Assembly: GCA_027604185.1 (NCBI GenBank)
Contig: JADGKB010000011.1
Location: 124,001-188,000 of the forward strand
Reading direction: 5' to 3'
DNA: 64,000 bases
From: Boothiomyces macroporosus
Lineage: Eukaryota; Chytridiomycota; Chytridiomycetes; Rhizophydiales; Terramycetaceae
The notes beneath the pieces were generated by a model. That model did no database searches and had not been told where the DNA came from. It worked only from the letters and a program-made list of their open reading frames with translations. Shown here one piece after another: positions 53,930 through 64,000 of the stretch. Each line of letters begins with the position of its first letter. Position 1 is the stretch's first letter. The position numbers and the translations under genes are program-made.

Positions 53930-54658
53930 TTAAATGGCAAAGCCAAAGATGAAAGGCAATGTCAATCCCAAAGTACCTACCAACTGCAATGCATTGCTTT
54001 TTTGCGTGTTTGAGCCAGCAGTATCGCTAAAGGTGCCATTACACGTCTTTTGCAATAAAGAGTTTACAGAAGTAACGATCCCCGAAGTGGTGGAGTCCAG
54101 TCCTGTGATTCCAGTTAAAGCTTTTAATTCACTGCCGACACAGCTGCTGCAAATGATTTTTGCATTGGATGAGTTGCTTGCAAATGATAAAAGATCGGTA
54201 GCGATTGAAGCAGATGTAAAGTTTAATCCTGCAGAAGATAACTGTTGAATTTGATTGACAATGCAGTACGATCCATCAGATGCCTTGACGCATCCTAATC
54301 CTGCTACAATTTGTATTTCGGAAACCGCTTGGGCTGCGGTTTGGCCGCTAGTATCCCCTGCAAAGATGCCATTTGAACCACAAGGAGTAACAACGTTGGA
54401 TTGGAAATTAGAGATTGCCGTTGTACATCCACTGCCACACAATGAATTTAAAGTATTAGGCAGGGCAGTGATGACGGATTGGATATTTGTAATATCTGCA
54501 GCTGCCATGTTATTTCCAAAGCAGGAGGTGATTACTGCTGGGCCGTACTGGTTCAATGGAGTTTGACAGGCAGAAGGCAAATTGGTATTAAACACATTTT
54601 GAGTAGATGATTGAGCGTTAACCAACACTAGGGATGCGGCGACGATAATGCTTTTCAT
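53930..54658 (-). CDS. Cys-rich secreted/GPI-anchored surface protein C
   Basis: Single exon, 242 aa. Signal peptide MKSIIVAASLVLVNAQ; then ACQTPLNQYGPAVITSCF, LCGSGCTTAISNFQSN, GCVKASDGSYC, ICSSCVGSELK and TCNGTF, the framework of the family. Hydrophobic C-terminus (LVGTLGLTLPFIFGFAI) suits GPI attachment. A TATAAATA element lies 25 nt upstream of the ATG. Confidence 0.8.
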   Translation of the reverse strand: MKSIIVAASLVLVNAQSSTQNVFNTNLPSACQTPLNQYGPAVITSCFGNNMAAADITNIQSVITALPNTLNSLCGSGCTTAISNFQSNVVTPCGSNGIFAGDTSGQTAAQAVSEIQIVAGLGCVKASDGSYCIVNQIQQLSSAGLNFTSASIATDLLSFASNSSNAKIICSSCVGSELKALTGITGLDSTTSGIVTSVNSLLQKTCNGTFSDTAGSNTQKSNALQLVGTLGLTLPFIFGFAI

Positions 54659-54682
54659 TTAGGAGCCTGGCTTCAATCGTCC

Positions 54683-54690
54683 TATTTATA
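54683..54690 (-). promoter_or_regulatory. TATA-like element of Cys-rich gene C
   Basis: TATAAATA on the minus strand, 25 nt before the start codon at 54658. Position implies a very short 5' leader. One of few TATA-like boxes close to a start in this window. Confidence 0.4.
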
Positions 54691-54884
54691 CTGCGCGAGG
54701 CGTTTCATTTGAACTTGGAACAATGTTGACCAAAAGAGGCTTGAGATTAGCCCAGATTAGCGAGCTTAATAAACTGATATAATACTGAATACAAATGATT
54801 TATTCTAGCTGAACGGCGCCTGCATTCTCTATCATGCTTAGATCTTATGCACCTCTTTTGAAGGAAAAAAGATTTACAACTGGC

Positions 54885-56347
54885 TTAGTTATCGGCTGAA
54901 AGAGCCCAAGTTAGTAAAGTGACCATCTCTTTTGCTTTGGCCACATTTACGGTGGGTACAATTTTCTTTATGTTTAGCTGACTGACAAATGTCTTTAATT
55001 CTGAAAAGGATGAATGCTCAGAGTACGGTATCGGCAGTATATCGATATTGTGCGATAGCTTTTTGATTTGTAAAGTATGCAACCCAAATTCCTGTTTCTT
55101 TGAAAAAGACCATCCAGTCGGTCCTATTGCTAAAATTCTATCGTATCTCTTGTTCTTTTGCAGTATTGCTTCTAATTGCTTCTTTTCCAACGAACCCATA
55201 GAAGTTACATGTATATCCGCGTCCGTTGGATCAGTTGTCAAGTTGCTCGACAGATAATCGTCTTCTTGACAGTTGTATATTTCTAGCTTTCGCTTGTCTA
55301 CATAAATCTTGGACTGAATGGCCTTTGAAACCGTTTTAATTACCTTTTCTTTTCCAATTAAATACGTTCCTATTACAAATAAGCATTTAGTTTTACGTGG
55401 CTGATTCGGTTTAAAATAATTTAGTATAGAGTTTTTAGCTACCACGGATTGAATCGACTGTTGTGCTTTTACTTTTGTAGCAATTTCAGCCAAAAGCTCC
55501 AATATTTCTTGCTGGGACGGGAAAACGTATGTGGGATTGCAGTAAGTGGTATCCAAGTAGCATATATCTATCTGTTTCTGCAGTTCTGGTCTGTCCCAGA
55601 TATCTGGACAAGCACGAAAATCCCCAGTGTGTAATATTCGCTTTCCTGCTTCTCCATTTATCTCGAAAAGAAAGATTGCCGCTCCAGGACAACTAATATT
55701 AACTGGAATTACTGATTGGCGTCAAACAGTGTAACATGATGGCCTTCAATCTCTATCCTCTTATTCAGCGGAAGAGCAGTAATATTTTCCGTGGGCACTT
55801 TGAGTTGTAATTTAACCAGCTCTGCAGTAACAGTTGAACAGTAAATTCTCCCTTTAAATTTTGAATTCAAACCAACGTAGTGATCTGAATGGAAATGCGA
55901 TAGAAAGTATATTGTGCAATTTTCTATTACTCCATAATTGAATGCATCCATTGTGAAATTTGTATCCGGTATGTGCTTATACCATGGACATTTATATTTC
56001 GGGTTATCTTTTCTATCAGCTTTCGAGGATTGTTTTCCGCTTGTGGGGATGGTATATTTTTCAAGCTTGATATCTGGCTCCTTGTTTTCATCAACACGTA
56101 CTGGATTTGAAACTTTGGATTCGGAATCGCTTACACTTATATTTACTATGGTGTCTGAACCACTGGTTGTTTCTCCAGAATCAATCGAATTCGTTTCTTT
56201 CAGATCGTCCTGTCCAGCGTCCAGGCATTTATCTACATGAATTTCAAATTCTATAAATGATCCGACAAAATCACTACTGCAAATTGGGCAAGTGTTGGTC
56301 CGTTTCAGCTTCTTGGTTATGTGGGATTCAAAGATTGAAAGTTTCAT
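54885..56347 (-). CDS. PSO2: SNM1/PSO2-type DNA crosslink-repair nuclease
   Basis: Metallo-beta-lactamase/beta-CASP 5'-exonuclease for interstrand-crosslink repair. Two exons (56347-55713, 55692-54885), one 20-nt intron, 480 aa. N-terminal C2HC zinc finger (CPICSSDFVGSFIEFEIHVD, then KC), disordered linker, then motif 2 FLSHFHSDHYVGL, and across the intron DANHCPGAAIFLF, HTGDFRACP, YLDTTYCNPTY and late beta-CASP motifs (FVIGTYLIGKEKV; PYSEHSSFSELK). All metal ligands are present. The TTG at 56359 is not used; the ATG at 56347 gives the start. Domain order and length fit fungal Pso2. Confidence 0.92.
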
Positions 56348-56510
56348 TGATTCGGACAAGAAAAATTAAGCTGAATTCCACGATATTCTAAGCGGGATTG
56401 ATATACAGCCCTCTCATCAAATAAGCGGTCCGTAGGATTGAAATGAAATCTTGTGATTGAATGCATCGGCAGGACAACTTTTAAATAGAATGAACATGTT
56501 TATTCAGAAA

Positions 56511-57158
56511 TCAAAATGAAGCGGCGAAAACGGCAAATGGCAAGAGAATGGCAAAGAAGGATGAAATGGCTGTTTTTGCTCCTGCTTTTGCAGTTGGAGA
56601 TGTAGTAGTAGCGGTAGAAGAACCACAGGCCTTGTTCAAAAGAGTTCCAACAGATTGAACTGAAGGTCCGATTGATGGATCCAAGTCATTCAATTGAGAG
56701 ATTGCTGTGAATTGCTTTTGAATACAGTTTGAGCACAAGAGAGTAAGGTTGGAGGTCAAGTATTGAGCAACGTTAGAGAAAGCATCCGAACCAGTAACAG
56801 AAACGTTTGCAGCTTGAACGGCAGCAATTTCTGAAGTGAAGCAGTAGGAGCCGCTATCTTTTACACAGGCGAATGCATTAATTAGTTCGATATAAGAATA
56901 AAGTACTGTCCCATTAGTGTTTGAAGACGGATCGAAAATTTGACTGCCGCATGTTCCCAAGTTGCTCTTGAAGTTTGATACTGCGGAACTGCAATCGCTG
57001 CTGCAAAGTTTGTCAAGATCGGCTGAGCTAACAATTTGGTTTGTTGAAAGAGAAGAGGCTCCGTAGCACTTTGTTGCAATAGTAGAAAGTGATTGAGTGC
57101 ATGCGCCTGGGAGAGTTCCCATGACTCCCCCCGATGAACCAACAGTAGTGTTTGACAT
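56511..57158 (-). CDS. Cys-rich surface protein D, no evident signal peptide
   Basis: Single exon, 215 aa. Family frame: ACTQSLSTIATKCYG, LCSSDCSSAVSNFKSN, TCGSQIFD, ACVKDSGSYC, LCSNCIQKQF and a hydrophobic C-terminus (AISSFFAILLPFAVFAASF). The N-terminus is MSNTTVGSSGGVMG, polar and not a signal peptide, unlike copies A-C. Either a 5' exon is missing or the protein reaches the membrane by its tail (GET pathway). Confidence 0.72.
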   Translation of the reverse strand: MSNTTVGSSGGVMGTLPGACTQSLSTIATKCYGASSLSTNQIVSSADLDKLCSSDCSSAVSNFKSNLGTCGSQIFDPSSNTNGTVLYSYIELINAFACVKDSGSYCFTSEIAAVQAANVSVTGSDAFSNVAQYLTSNLTLLCSNCIQKQFTAISQLNDLDPSIGPSVQSVGTLLNKACGSSTATTTSPTAKAGAKTAISSFFAILLPFAVFAASF

Positions 57159-57773
57159 TGTTTAGAACTTTAAAAAGAAAATGAACGTGGTAATCCGCAC
57201 TGGTGGCGCGGGTAGAGCAATCATGAGGAATAATTATAAAAGAAAAGCTAGGCCTATAGACAGCTGGTCAAAGAATGGATATTAAAATTCGCTTTAATCT
57301 TTCTCTTGCTACTACGATAGGAAATGGCGTGGGTGTTTATCAAAGGTTCGGTTAAAATATTGGGCTACTCATTGGATTTAACAAAGGAAAACTTATGGAA
57401 AGTTGCGAAAAATTGTTATTGCAGTAGATGAGATTGTAGGAAGATATATACAACTCCAAGTTGGGTTGCACACTAAGCAAGACTGCAATGTGGTGTAGTC
57501 CCTCGTTGAATCAATTTCGATTGGAATACTCTCATGAACAGCTCACCTCTTAACTGGTTAAAAATTATTCTTGCCGAAATCGAAATCAGTAGAGAATCAG
57601 TGGGTTTAACTCATATTGATATAGTAGTATCACCTGAAATTCCATATTATTTAAATTGAATTTCATTTAAAAGGCGAATACCATGGTTCGGCCAGTTTCC
57701 GAAATATGCGCGTCAAGGAAACCCTTTCAATAAATATTCAACACAAATTAGAATTATTAATGAAAAAAGAGCT
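57159..57773. other. Intergenic stretch between Cys-rich genes D and E
   Basis: About 615 bp on the same-strand gap. No frame or RNA structure is convincing. It probably holds the promoter of D and the 3' end region of E lies outside it; I see no 5' signal-peptide exon with good splice signals. Confidence 0.45.
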
Positions 57774-58505
57774 TTATTGATTTAACGCAAAATAAAGAAA
57801 TGCAAACACGAATGCAAAATACTTTGAAGTAGCTCTGGCAGATGACTGAGTGGTAGCAGATGGAGCAGTGGTTGACGTTTGAGTTTTGGTAGCCGTGCTA
57901 GTAGTGGTAGTAGTAGTAGCAACACAGTTTTTTTGAATAAGTCCAGCCCCAGTTTGTAATTCAGGATAAAGCGAGGGATCCAAATCTTTCAACCCAATTA
58001 TAGATTTAAACTGATTTTGAAAGCAGGTAGAGCAAAGAATGGTATTGTTATTAACCGTGAATTGAAGCACGTTACTGAATGCATCTGGGCCAACTAATGA
58101 GATTCCATTTTGTGTTAACACTTGAACTTGCTGAGGATAACAGTAAGCACCATTAACTTTAATACATGCATAGTTTGAGATCATTTCCATGTAAGAGTAC
58201 AGCAAAAGCCCAGTAGTTTTTGAAAAGGCTTCAATAACAAGACTCCCACACACCGGCATTGTGCTTGCAAAGTACTTTACTGCATTTGAACATGTATTAC
58301 TGCAGAGCTGGTCGAGGTTAGTTGGTGCAAAAAAGATGTTAGTATTGGCAAAAGTAGTGGAATAGCAGCTTTGCCCAACAAGTGCTAAGGCAGAAACACA
58401 GAGCGGCGGATATTGAGAGTAATCCGGGGCAGTGGTATTAAACAAAGCGGTTACGTTAGGACCAAATGTTCCTGTAATACCATTCGATGACCCTACGCTA
58501 GACAT
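57774..58505 (-). CDS. Cys-rich surface protein E, no evident signal peptide
   Basis: Single exon, 243 aa. Starts MSSVGSSNGITGTFGPN, which parallels copy D (GSSGGVMGT) and is not a signal peptide. Family landmarks: LCVSALALVGQSCY, LCSNTCSNAVKYFAST, VCGS, ACIKVNGAYCYP, LCSTCFQNQFKS. A Thr/Ser run (TTTTTTSTATKTQTSTTAPS) precedes the hydrophobic end (YFAFVFAFLYFALNQ), as in mannoprotein stalks. D and E form a recent tandem pair. Confidence 0.74.
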   Translation of the reverse strand: MSSVGSSNGITGTFGPNVTALFNTTAPDYSQYPPLCVSALALVGQSCYSTTFANTNIFFAPTNLDQLCSNTCSNAVKYFASTMPVCGSLVIEAFSKTTGLLLYSYMEMISNYACIKVNGAYCYPQQVQVLTQNGISLVGPDAFSNVLQFTVNNNTILCSTCFQNQFKSIIGLKDLDPSLYPELQTGAGLIQKNCVATTTTTTSTATKTQTSTTAPSATTQSSARATSKYFAFVFAFLYFALNQ

Positions 58506-58798
58506 TTTTCAGCAACATTTTTTTGTTGCTAGCCTTGAAAAATGTACAAGGAGTCACAATTACATTAATTTGGTAATCTGGATTTTCCCGTCCATATATC
58601 GATATTTACTATTTTCACCAGCCAGCTAAATCGCGAAAGGAAAGATCCGGCTGAAGTTTGCATGTTTTGGGAAGAGAAAAGCAAGCCCTCCATCTTCAAG
58701 TAGTTGATTTATAGACAGATATCGAATTTATTGTTTGGCTGATCATATCCACCACATGCGTGCGAAATTTGCAAAACGGTCTTGAGTTAATCTAAAAA

Positions 58799-59988
58799 AT
58801 GCTCAAGTTACTCTTTGCTTCAATCATTTCTGCTTCACCGCTACAACAACGACCGCTCTTCTCGCCTGAAGATCGTTTGATTTCCACCAGTGAAGGACAG
58901 TCAGAATGGATGTCGGAAATGCAAGTAAGTTGAATTTAAACCAGATTTTTGAACTTTACAAAAACAATGTAAAATTTATTGATATTACTGATGGAGAATT
59001 TGAATTTTTGGAGCAACATGCCTCTATGAATATTGCGTCCAACCCTGGTAATTTACCATTAACAAGATTTTCCAACTAAACCATCCTATCAAGATATTGC
59101 CAACAAGTTGATTGAAAATATTGACACCAATAGAATGGAAGAATTTTTGACTGCCTTTTCCGGATTCCATACTCGTTACTTTAAATCAGACTCTGGAAAG
59201 GAATCTTCTCAATGGTTGTATGATCAATTGGAATCGCTTCCAGAACAGCATCCTAGAGATGATGTCAAATTTACTGTCAGTAAAGTTATTCATGACTGGA
59301 AGCAATTTTCAGTAATTGCACGGTTTGAAAGTGTTGAATCAGAAAAGCAAGACATTGTAGTGCTTTCTGCGCATCAAGATTCTGTTAACCAATGGAATCC
59401 ATGGTTTGGCCGTAGTCCGTAAGCTTGTTTCTAATTTTAGAGGTGCCGATGACGACGGTTCTGGAACCACTACAATCTTTGAAGCATTAACCGTTCTTTG
59501 GAACCATGGGTTTGTTCCAAAACGTCCGCTAGAGTTCCACTTTTACTCTGCTGAAGAAGGCGGCTTGCTTGGAAGTCAAAAGGTTGTAGCCAAGTACGTC
59601 AAAGAAAAAATCCCAGTTTACGCAGTCTTCCACAATGACATGACTGGGTACCAACCTGAGGATTCAAAGCCGATTGTTGCTGTTAATACTGACAATGTAA
59701 ATGGTCCACTCACCAAAACATTTGAAATGATTGCTACCACTTATGCTGGCGTTCCTTGGGAATACACAAAGTGTGGATACGCTTGTTCTGGTAAATTGTA
59801 TTAACATAGATCATGCCTCATGGACCAAAGCTGGCATTCCATCCACTTTTACTTTTGAAGCAAAGTTTGAAAAACACTCTCCGTTTATCCACACCACTCA
59901 GGATACTGTTGAGCATATCGACTTTAAGCATATGTCTTCCTTTGTAAACAACGTAATTGGGTTTGCTGTCGAATTGTCGTATTACTAA
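58799..59988 (+). CDS. Secreted M28 aminopeptidase, copy 1
   Basis: Zinc metallo-aminopeptidase of the Lap1/Lap2 type. Five exons (58799-58924, 58945-59047, 59067-59418, 59441-59790, 59810-59988), introns 20, 19, 22 and 19 nt, 369 aa. Signal peptide MLKLLFASIISASP, a propeptide, then the M28 core: [14 protein letters not shown] (first zinc His), [15 protein letters not shown] (bridging Asp), EEGGLLGSQ (catalytic Glu pair), FHNDMTGYQ, and [14 protein letters not shown] (last zinc His). All ligands intact, so active enzyme expected. Start codon is the one giving the signal peptide. Confidence 0.9.
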
Positions 59989-60045
59989 TATATGAATTTC
60001 GTAAAGTTGTTTGCTTTGGTATTTTTGTTGGTTCTAAAAAGCTGG

Positions 60046-60053
60046 TATAAAAA
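60046..60053 (+). promoter_or_regulatory. TATA-like element upstream of M28 copy 2
   Basis: TATAAAAA about 116 nt before the start codon of the second aminopeptidase gene, in the 180-bp gap between the tandem copies. Confidence 0.35.
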
Positions 60054-60168
60054 TCCAAATAGATTGAGTGTATAGAAATTAAAACATTGCTACTCTGAAC
60101 TCTTTATCATTCCCAGATATCAAATGTGCAGGGACCTGTTGAATGGCGTAACCAATTAAACTTTCCAA

Positions 60169-61371
60169 ATGAAATTATTGCTCCTCTATTCAGTACTTGC
60201 AAACCCAGTCCACCGTCCCCTCTTTTTCCAAAATGAAGACACAGAGTTGACCGTAACGAAATTCAACCCCAACCATCGCTTAATTTCAACTGCACCTGGA
60301 AAGCAAGAATGGATGACTGAGCAACAAGTATATCTTACTAACCAAAGATCTTTAAACTGTACCGCTCAAAAACAAAGTTTATTGATTTGACTGACGGTGA
60401 TTACTCTTCATTTACTCAAAAGAAGAGGAACCCTGTCTACCCTACTAAAACTAGCGAAACACAAACTGTAAACGATTTCATCAAAAAAGTATCTACTGAT
60501 CGTATGGAAACCTTTCTCACTACTTTCTCTGGCTTCCATACACGTTACTATAATTCAAAATCAGGCAAGGAATCAAGTCAATGGTTGTTTGACCAGCTCT
60601 CTGGAATAAGTGGCAGATCTGATGTGAAATTAACTGCCACAAAGTTTGAACACTCCTGGCAACAGTTCTCTGTTATCTGTCGCTTTGAAAAAGTTGGAAA
60701 TACTAATGATGAAATTGTAATTTTATCCGCACATCAAGATTCCGTTAACCAATGGAACCCGTGGTTTGGGAGGAGCCCGTAAGGATTGCTAATATAGTGG
60801 AGCTGACGATGATGGATCTGGAACCACAACTGTTTTTGAAGCATTAACAGTGTTGTACGAAAATGGATTTGTTCCTGATAGACCATTAGAATTTCACTTT
60901 TATAGCGGTGAAGAAGGCGGATTGTTGGGTAGTCAAAAAGTTGTAAAAAAGTATGTTGAAGATGACGTGAATGTATACGCAGTCCTCCATAATGACATGA
61001 CAGTACTCTGTATTAACCCTAGGGGTATCAGCCTGATGGTATTGCACCAGTAATTGGGATATCTACTGATAATGTTGACAAGAAACTCTCCAAAGTCTTG
61101 CAAATTATTTCTGACGAGTATGCTGGTGTCAAATGGGTAAATACTAAATGCGGGTATGCCTGCTCTGACCATGCATCCTGGACCAAGGCTGGAATTCCTG
61201 CTGCTTTCACTTTTGAGGCTGCATTTGAAAACCAAAGGTATTTCTAGCTTATATAGCCCATTCCTTCACACCACACAAGATACCGTTGAACATATTGATT
61301 TTAATCATATGGCCTCCTTTGTGAACAACGTGATTGGGTTTGCAGTTGAATTGTCAAAATTCCAGCAATGA
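60169..61371 (+). CDS. Secreted M28 aminopeptidase, copy 2
   Basis: Five exons (60169-60327, 60348-60778, 60798-61002, 61023-61237, 61257-61371), introns 20, 19, 20 and 19 nt, 374 aa. Signal peptide [13 protein letters not shown], propeptide, and the same M28 residues as copy 1: [62 protein letters not shown]. Clear tandem duplicate. Two intron positions are shared with copy 1 and two are private to each copy. Confidence 0.9.
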
Positions 61372-61617
61372 AATTTTTTTAATTTTTCCTTTTTTAGGTT
61401 AATTGAAAAGCTTAAACTTCAACTCTAAATTCACATGATGGATTAAAAAGTTGACGTATTTCACATGATTATTTTTTATTTTTAGACTTGTTTATTGTCT
61501 ATTAAACACGTGTACCTTAGCATTAAATCCAAACAAACGATTGAATCCATTCATTCAATTCTGTTCCTATTTCAACTGCTACCATAGTTCTTTTATCGCT
61601 GATGCTGGCAATAAACA

Positions 61618-61767
61618 ATGGAACATCCCTTTGTTTTGACCAAAACATTTGACCAGCGTTTTCCAGAAAGTTTCCTTGACGGAATTAATTCCAGCGACCC
61701 AACAAACAGTTTTAAAGAAATCAAGCGTGAATATATGCATTGTTACGAGATACTGCTACTCAGATGA
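61618..61767 (+). CDS. Possible 49-aa protein
   Basis: ATG frame MEHPFVLTKTFDQRFPESFL, then DGINSSDPTNSFKEIKREYM and a short end, with no intron. Amino-acid composition is protein-like and charged, unlike random frames nearby, but there is no family match. It lies between the M28 pair and a C2H2 gene on the same strand. May be a short gene, an exon, or chance. Confidence 0.35.
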   Translation: MEHPFVLTKTFDQRFPESFLDGINSSDPTNSFKEIKREYMHCYEILLLR

Positions 61768-61874
61768 TTGTTTCAAAATTGACTTTTGGCGAAGTCTGTT
61801 ACCCCCTGTGGTCACGGGACCCGAAAGTCATCTGCTTGCAATAATCTCGATAATTTTTTAAAAAATTTCGTAAA

Positions 61875-62374
61875 ATGTCGTCGTTGCTGTGGTACAAGGT
61901 AAATATCTTTAATAGTAGGATTCAAGCTACGATTCAGAGGAAGATAAACAAGACTTGTCAGACCAAATGCTTTCGATAACACTTAATTCCCCAAAATTCA
62001 ATGTACAACCGTCCATGCCAATCCCAATCAGCTCGCCAACGGTGAAACGAAGACAATCAGCTCCCTACCATGTCAAGAAGCTATCTGCATCCAAAAGTCC
62101 TCCAAACGATTTCGGATTACCTACGCCATCATCCTACAGCCCAAAGGAAAAGATAAAACAAAAGTGGGTGTGTGATTCTTGTGGAAAGACTTACAAACAT
62201 CCGAATTGTCTCTCTAAACACAAGTGGGAGCATACGGATTACTGGAAGGAAACCTCTAAACTGGCGATTTCGAAACATGCGCAAGTTCAATTGTTGGAGG
62301 CTGCTTCCGTGTTAATTGGATTTCAGAAAGATGAAGATTTAGAATATGTTAATGGGCAAGTATGGGATAAATGA
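61875..62374 (+). CDS. Single C2H2 zinc-finger protein, fungal type
   Basis: Two exons (61875-61898, 61919-62374), one 20-nt intron, 159 aa. The finger is WVCDSCGKTYKHPNCLSKHK with HxxxH completed by WEH, and it continues TDYWKETSKLAISKHAQVQL then LEAASVL, a distinctive extension of one group of fungal C2H2 proteins. The N-terminal half is Ser/Pro-rich with KRRQSAPYH. Likely a nuclear regulator; target unknown. Confidence 0.78.
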
Positions 62375-62635
62375 TTGTAAATAAAGACCTTAATTTTTTG
62401 TAATCTTTTTCATTCTTTAATTGTGCCAAGAATACTGTCTTTATTGAATCTTTTCGTTTAGGCATGGCCAGAGTGTTGATGTTTATCTTACCGAACAGAA
62501 AAACAAACAATTTAAACTTTTTCACCATTTCGTACTTTAAAAACCTTAAACCTTACTTTAGTATAAATAGCCCAATATTTTAGACTACAATAATGTTTGT
62601 ACTCTAGAAAATTTGAAAATTCTGTCTTTTTTGAA

Positions 62636-64000
62636 ATGCAAATCAACGTACAAAAAGGCTAATGTAGAATGTCCGTATAGATCAAATCAAACCGCCACAG
62701 TCTCTTTCTGGAAACTTGCAGATTACCAAACACCACTTGATTCTAGATGAATACAAAGTAGGACATTGTTAACAAAAGTTACCGCATTCCCTTTTGCTAT
62801 CTATTAACAAGAAACCAATGACAATTTACATTACATATCGTCATTTTATAGCAATTATAATCACATTTCAAATGGAGAGGGATGTGAACGAAGCATTTCA
62901 ACTAATACAGAAATACATTAATATCAGTATATCTTATTAACAATGAGGCTCGCTTGAAGAACTGTACTGTTTTGAAAACAAGGAAAGATACACTACTCCT
63001 TGGTATGTTTTTGATCCAAGAGTTGATTTTGCAAGGATGGGCCTGGGTGTGAATGCCAATTGGAGAATCTCTACCATAAACGAATCATACAACTTTTCTT
63101 CTACTTATCCCAGATTAATTGGCGTACCTCAGAAAATAAGCGATAATACACTACGTCATATAGGAAAATTCCGAAGTAAATCGAGAATCCCTGCTCTCTC
63201 TTACATACACAAAAATCAAGTTTGTCTTATTAATCAAGGTTACAATAACTAGGTCTGCTCAGCCAATGATTGGGTTGAAACAGAATAGGTCGATTCAGGA
63301 TGAAAAGCTTATTGAAGCAATTTTCAGCACAAGTTCGTGTTCACCAGACAGCACGCATCTTATAATAGATGCGAGACCGTTGGCAAATGCGCTTGCTCAA
63401 ACTGCAATGGGAGCAGGAACGGAAAACTCTGACAATTACCAAGCAAAAATAGTATTCTTGGGGATAGATAATATTCACGTTGTTCGCGACTCTTTAAACA
63501 AATTATATGATGGTAAGTATTATTAATTTCAGCTTGCGTATCATTTGATAATCCAATCATTTCTAAAAGTGCATTGGAACGGTCTGGGTGGCTAAAGCAC
63601 ATTAAAAATATCATGGATGGAACTTTAATGATTGTGCAGAGTGTTCATTTGCATAACGAGCATACTCTTGTTCACTGCAGGTATTTTTTGCTAACGTAGT
63701 GATGGATGGGATCGCACCGCACAACTTTCATCGTTGGCTCAAGTTTGTTTAGATCCATATTACAGGACCATTGATGGTTTCCAAGTTTTGTTGGAAAAAG
63801 AATGGATATCTTTTGGGCACAAATTCCAAGACAGGTGTGGGCATTTATCCAGAGATTCGATGACTGCAGAGCAACCTCAGGAAAAGTCACCTTGGCAACA
63901 AGCAAGTAAAAATATGCTTGGAGCTGCGACTAAATTGTTTGGAAACACATTTAATACACCGTTAAACTCTGCCACAATGTCTTCGGAAACATCCTCCCCC
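62636..64000 (+). CDS. Myotubularin-type phosphoinositide 3-phosphatase (5' part)
   Basis: Removes the 3-phosphate from PI3P and PI(3,5)P2 on endosomes. Seven exons in the window (62636-62647, 62668-62757, 62779-62926, 62948-63219, 63239-63512, 63533-63680, 63700 onward), introns 20, 21, 21, 19, 20 and 19 nt. The first coding exon is 12 nt. A GRAM/PH domain ([16 protein letters not shown]) precedes the phosphatase: [57 protein letters not shown] and the active-site loop [18 protein letters not shown], whose CX5R is intact, so an active enzyme. The loop is interrupted by an intron. The 3' end lies beyond the window. Confidence 0.92.

Noticed and set aside
1..64000. tRNA, rRNA, CRISPR arrays, transposons
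   Set aside because: No cloverleaf-like segment, rRNA-like block, spaced repeat array or transposase or reverse-transcriptase frame was recognised by eye; a covariance-model and repeat search would be needed to exclude small RNA genes.

Overview
The window reads as a nuclear contig of an early-diverging, flagellated (zoosporic) fungus with a very compact genome. Fungal markers are a velvet-domain regulator, an APSES/KilA-N plus ankyrin factor of the MBF/SBF type, a Whi3-like RRM protein and a PPG1-type phosphatase. A full-length CCDC39/FAP59 homologue, the axonemal ruler protein, implies a motile flagellum. Mitochondrial genes (IDH2, uL22m, a DUF1640 protein) show ordinary respiration. I cannot name the species.

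The most striking property is splicing. I could place about 115 introns, nearly all 19-23 nt long. They run from GTA to a CTAAY- or TAAY-like branch site and end in AG only a few bases later. Most exon joins restore a recognisable family motif, and nearly every gene model sums to a multiple of three. Two introns end in TTG instead of AG, three paralogues carry a 6-9 nt microexon, and one site has two 21-nt introns back to back. Because of this, several genes contain no long ORF and are invisible to ORF-based reading (velvet, GET4, PPG1, MTM and others).

Layout. 0-8 kb: end of an unknown gene, a velvet gene, an unknown small gene, and a three-gene cluster of PAN/apple-like single-pass membrane proteins. 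8-16.7 kb: housekeeping block (GET4, DUF1640, IDH2, TRAP-alpha, a tandem cyclic-nucleotide-binding protein, two unknown genes, ARL1). 17-21 kb: two complete 7-TM receptor-like genes alternating with two solo C-terminal remnants. 21-30.6 kb: two paralogous amino-acid-permease-like genes enclosing an ECL1-like zinc protein, a CFA-synthase-like methyltransferase, an unrecognised gene and a FATP/Fat1 acyl-CoA synthetase. 30.6-41.8 kb: PTRHD1, CCDC39, a RING/coiled-coil gene, MBP1-like, a decayed coding stretch, Whi3-like, uL22m, FAM32A. 41.9-46.9 kb: SEC7-PH ARF-GEF, PPG1-like phosphatase and SNF8 (ESCRT-II). 46.9-58.5 kb: five cysteine-rich surface-protein genes around a giant gene with seven tandem peroxiredoxin-like domains, plus SNM1/PSO2. 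58.8-64 kb: a tandem pair of secreted M28 aminopeptidases, a C2H2 protein and the 5' part of a myotubularin phosphatase.

Themes: membrane traffic (ARL1, SEC7 GEF, SNF8, GET4, TRAP-alpha, myotubularin), cell-surface and secreted proteins (PAN-like, 7-TM, Cys-rich, M28), and fungal cell-cycle or developmental control (MBP1-like, Whi3-like, velvet). Divergent genes can be separated by only 25-33 bp between start codons.
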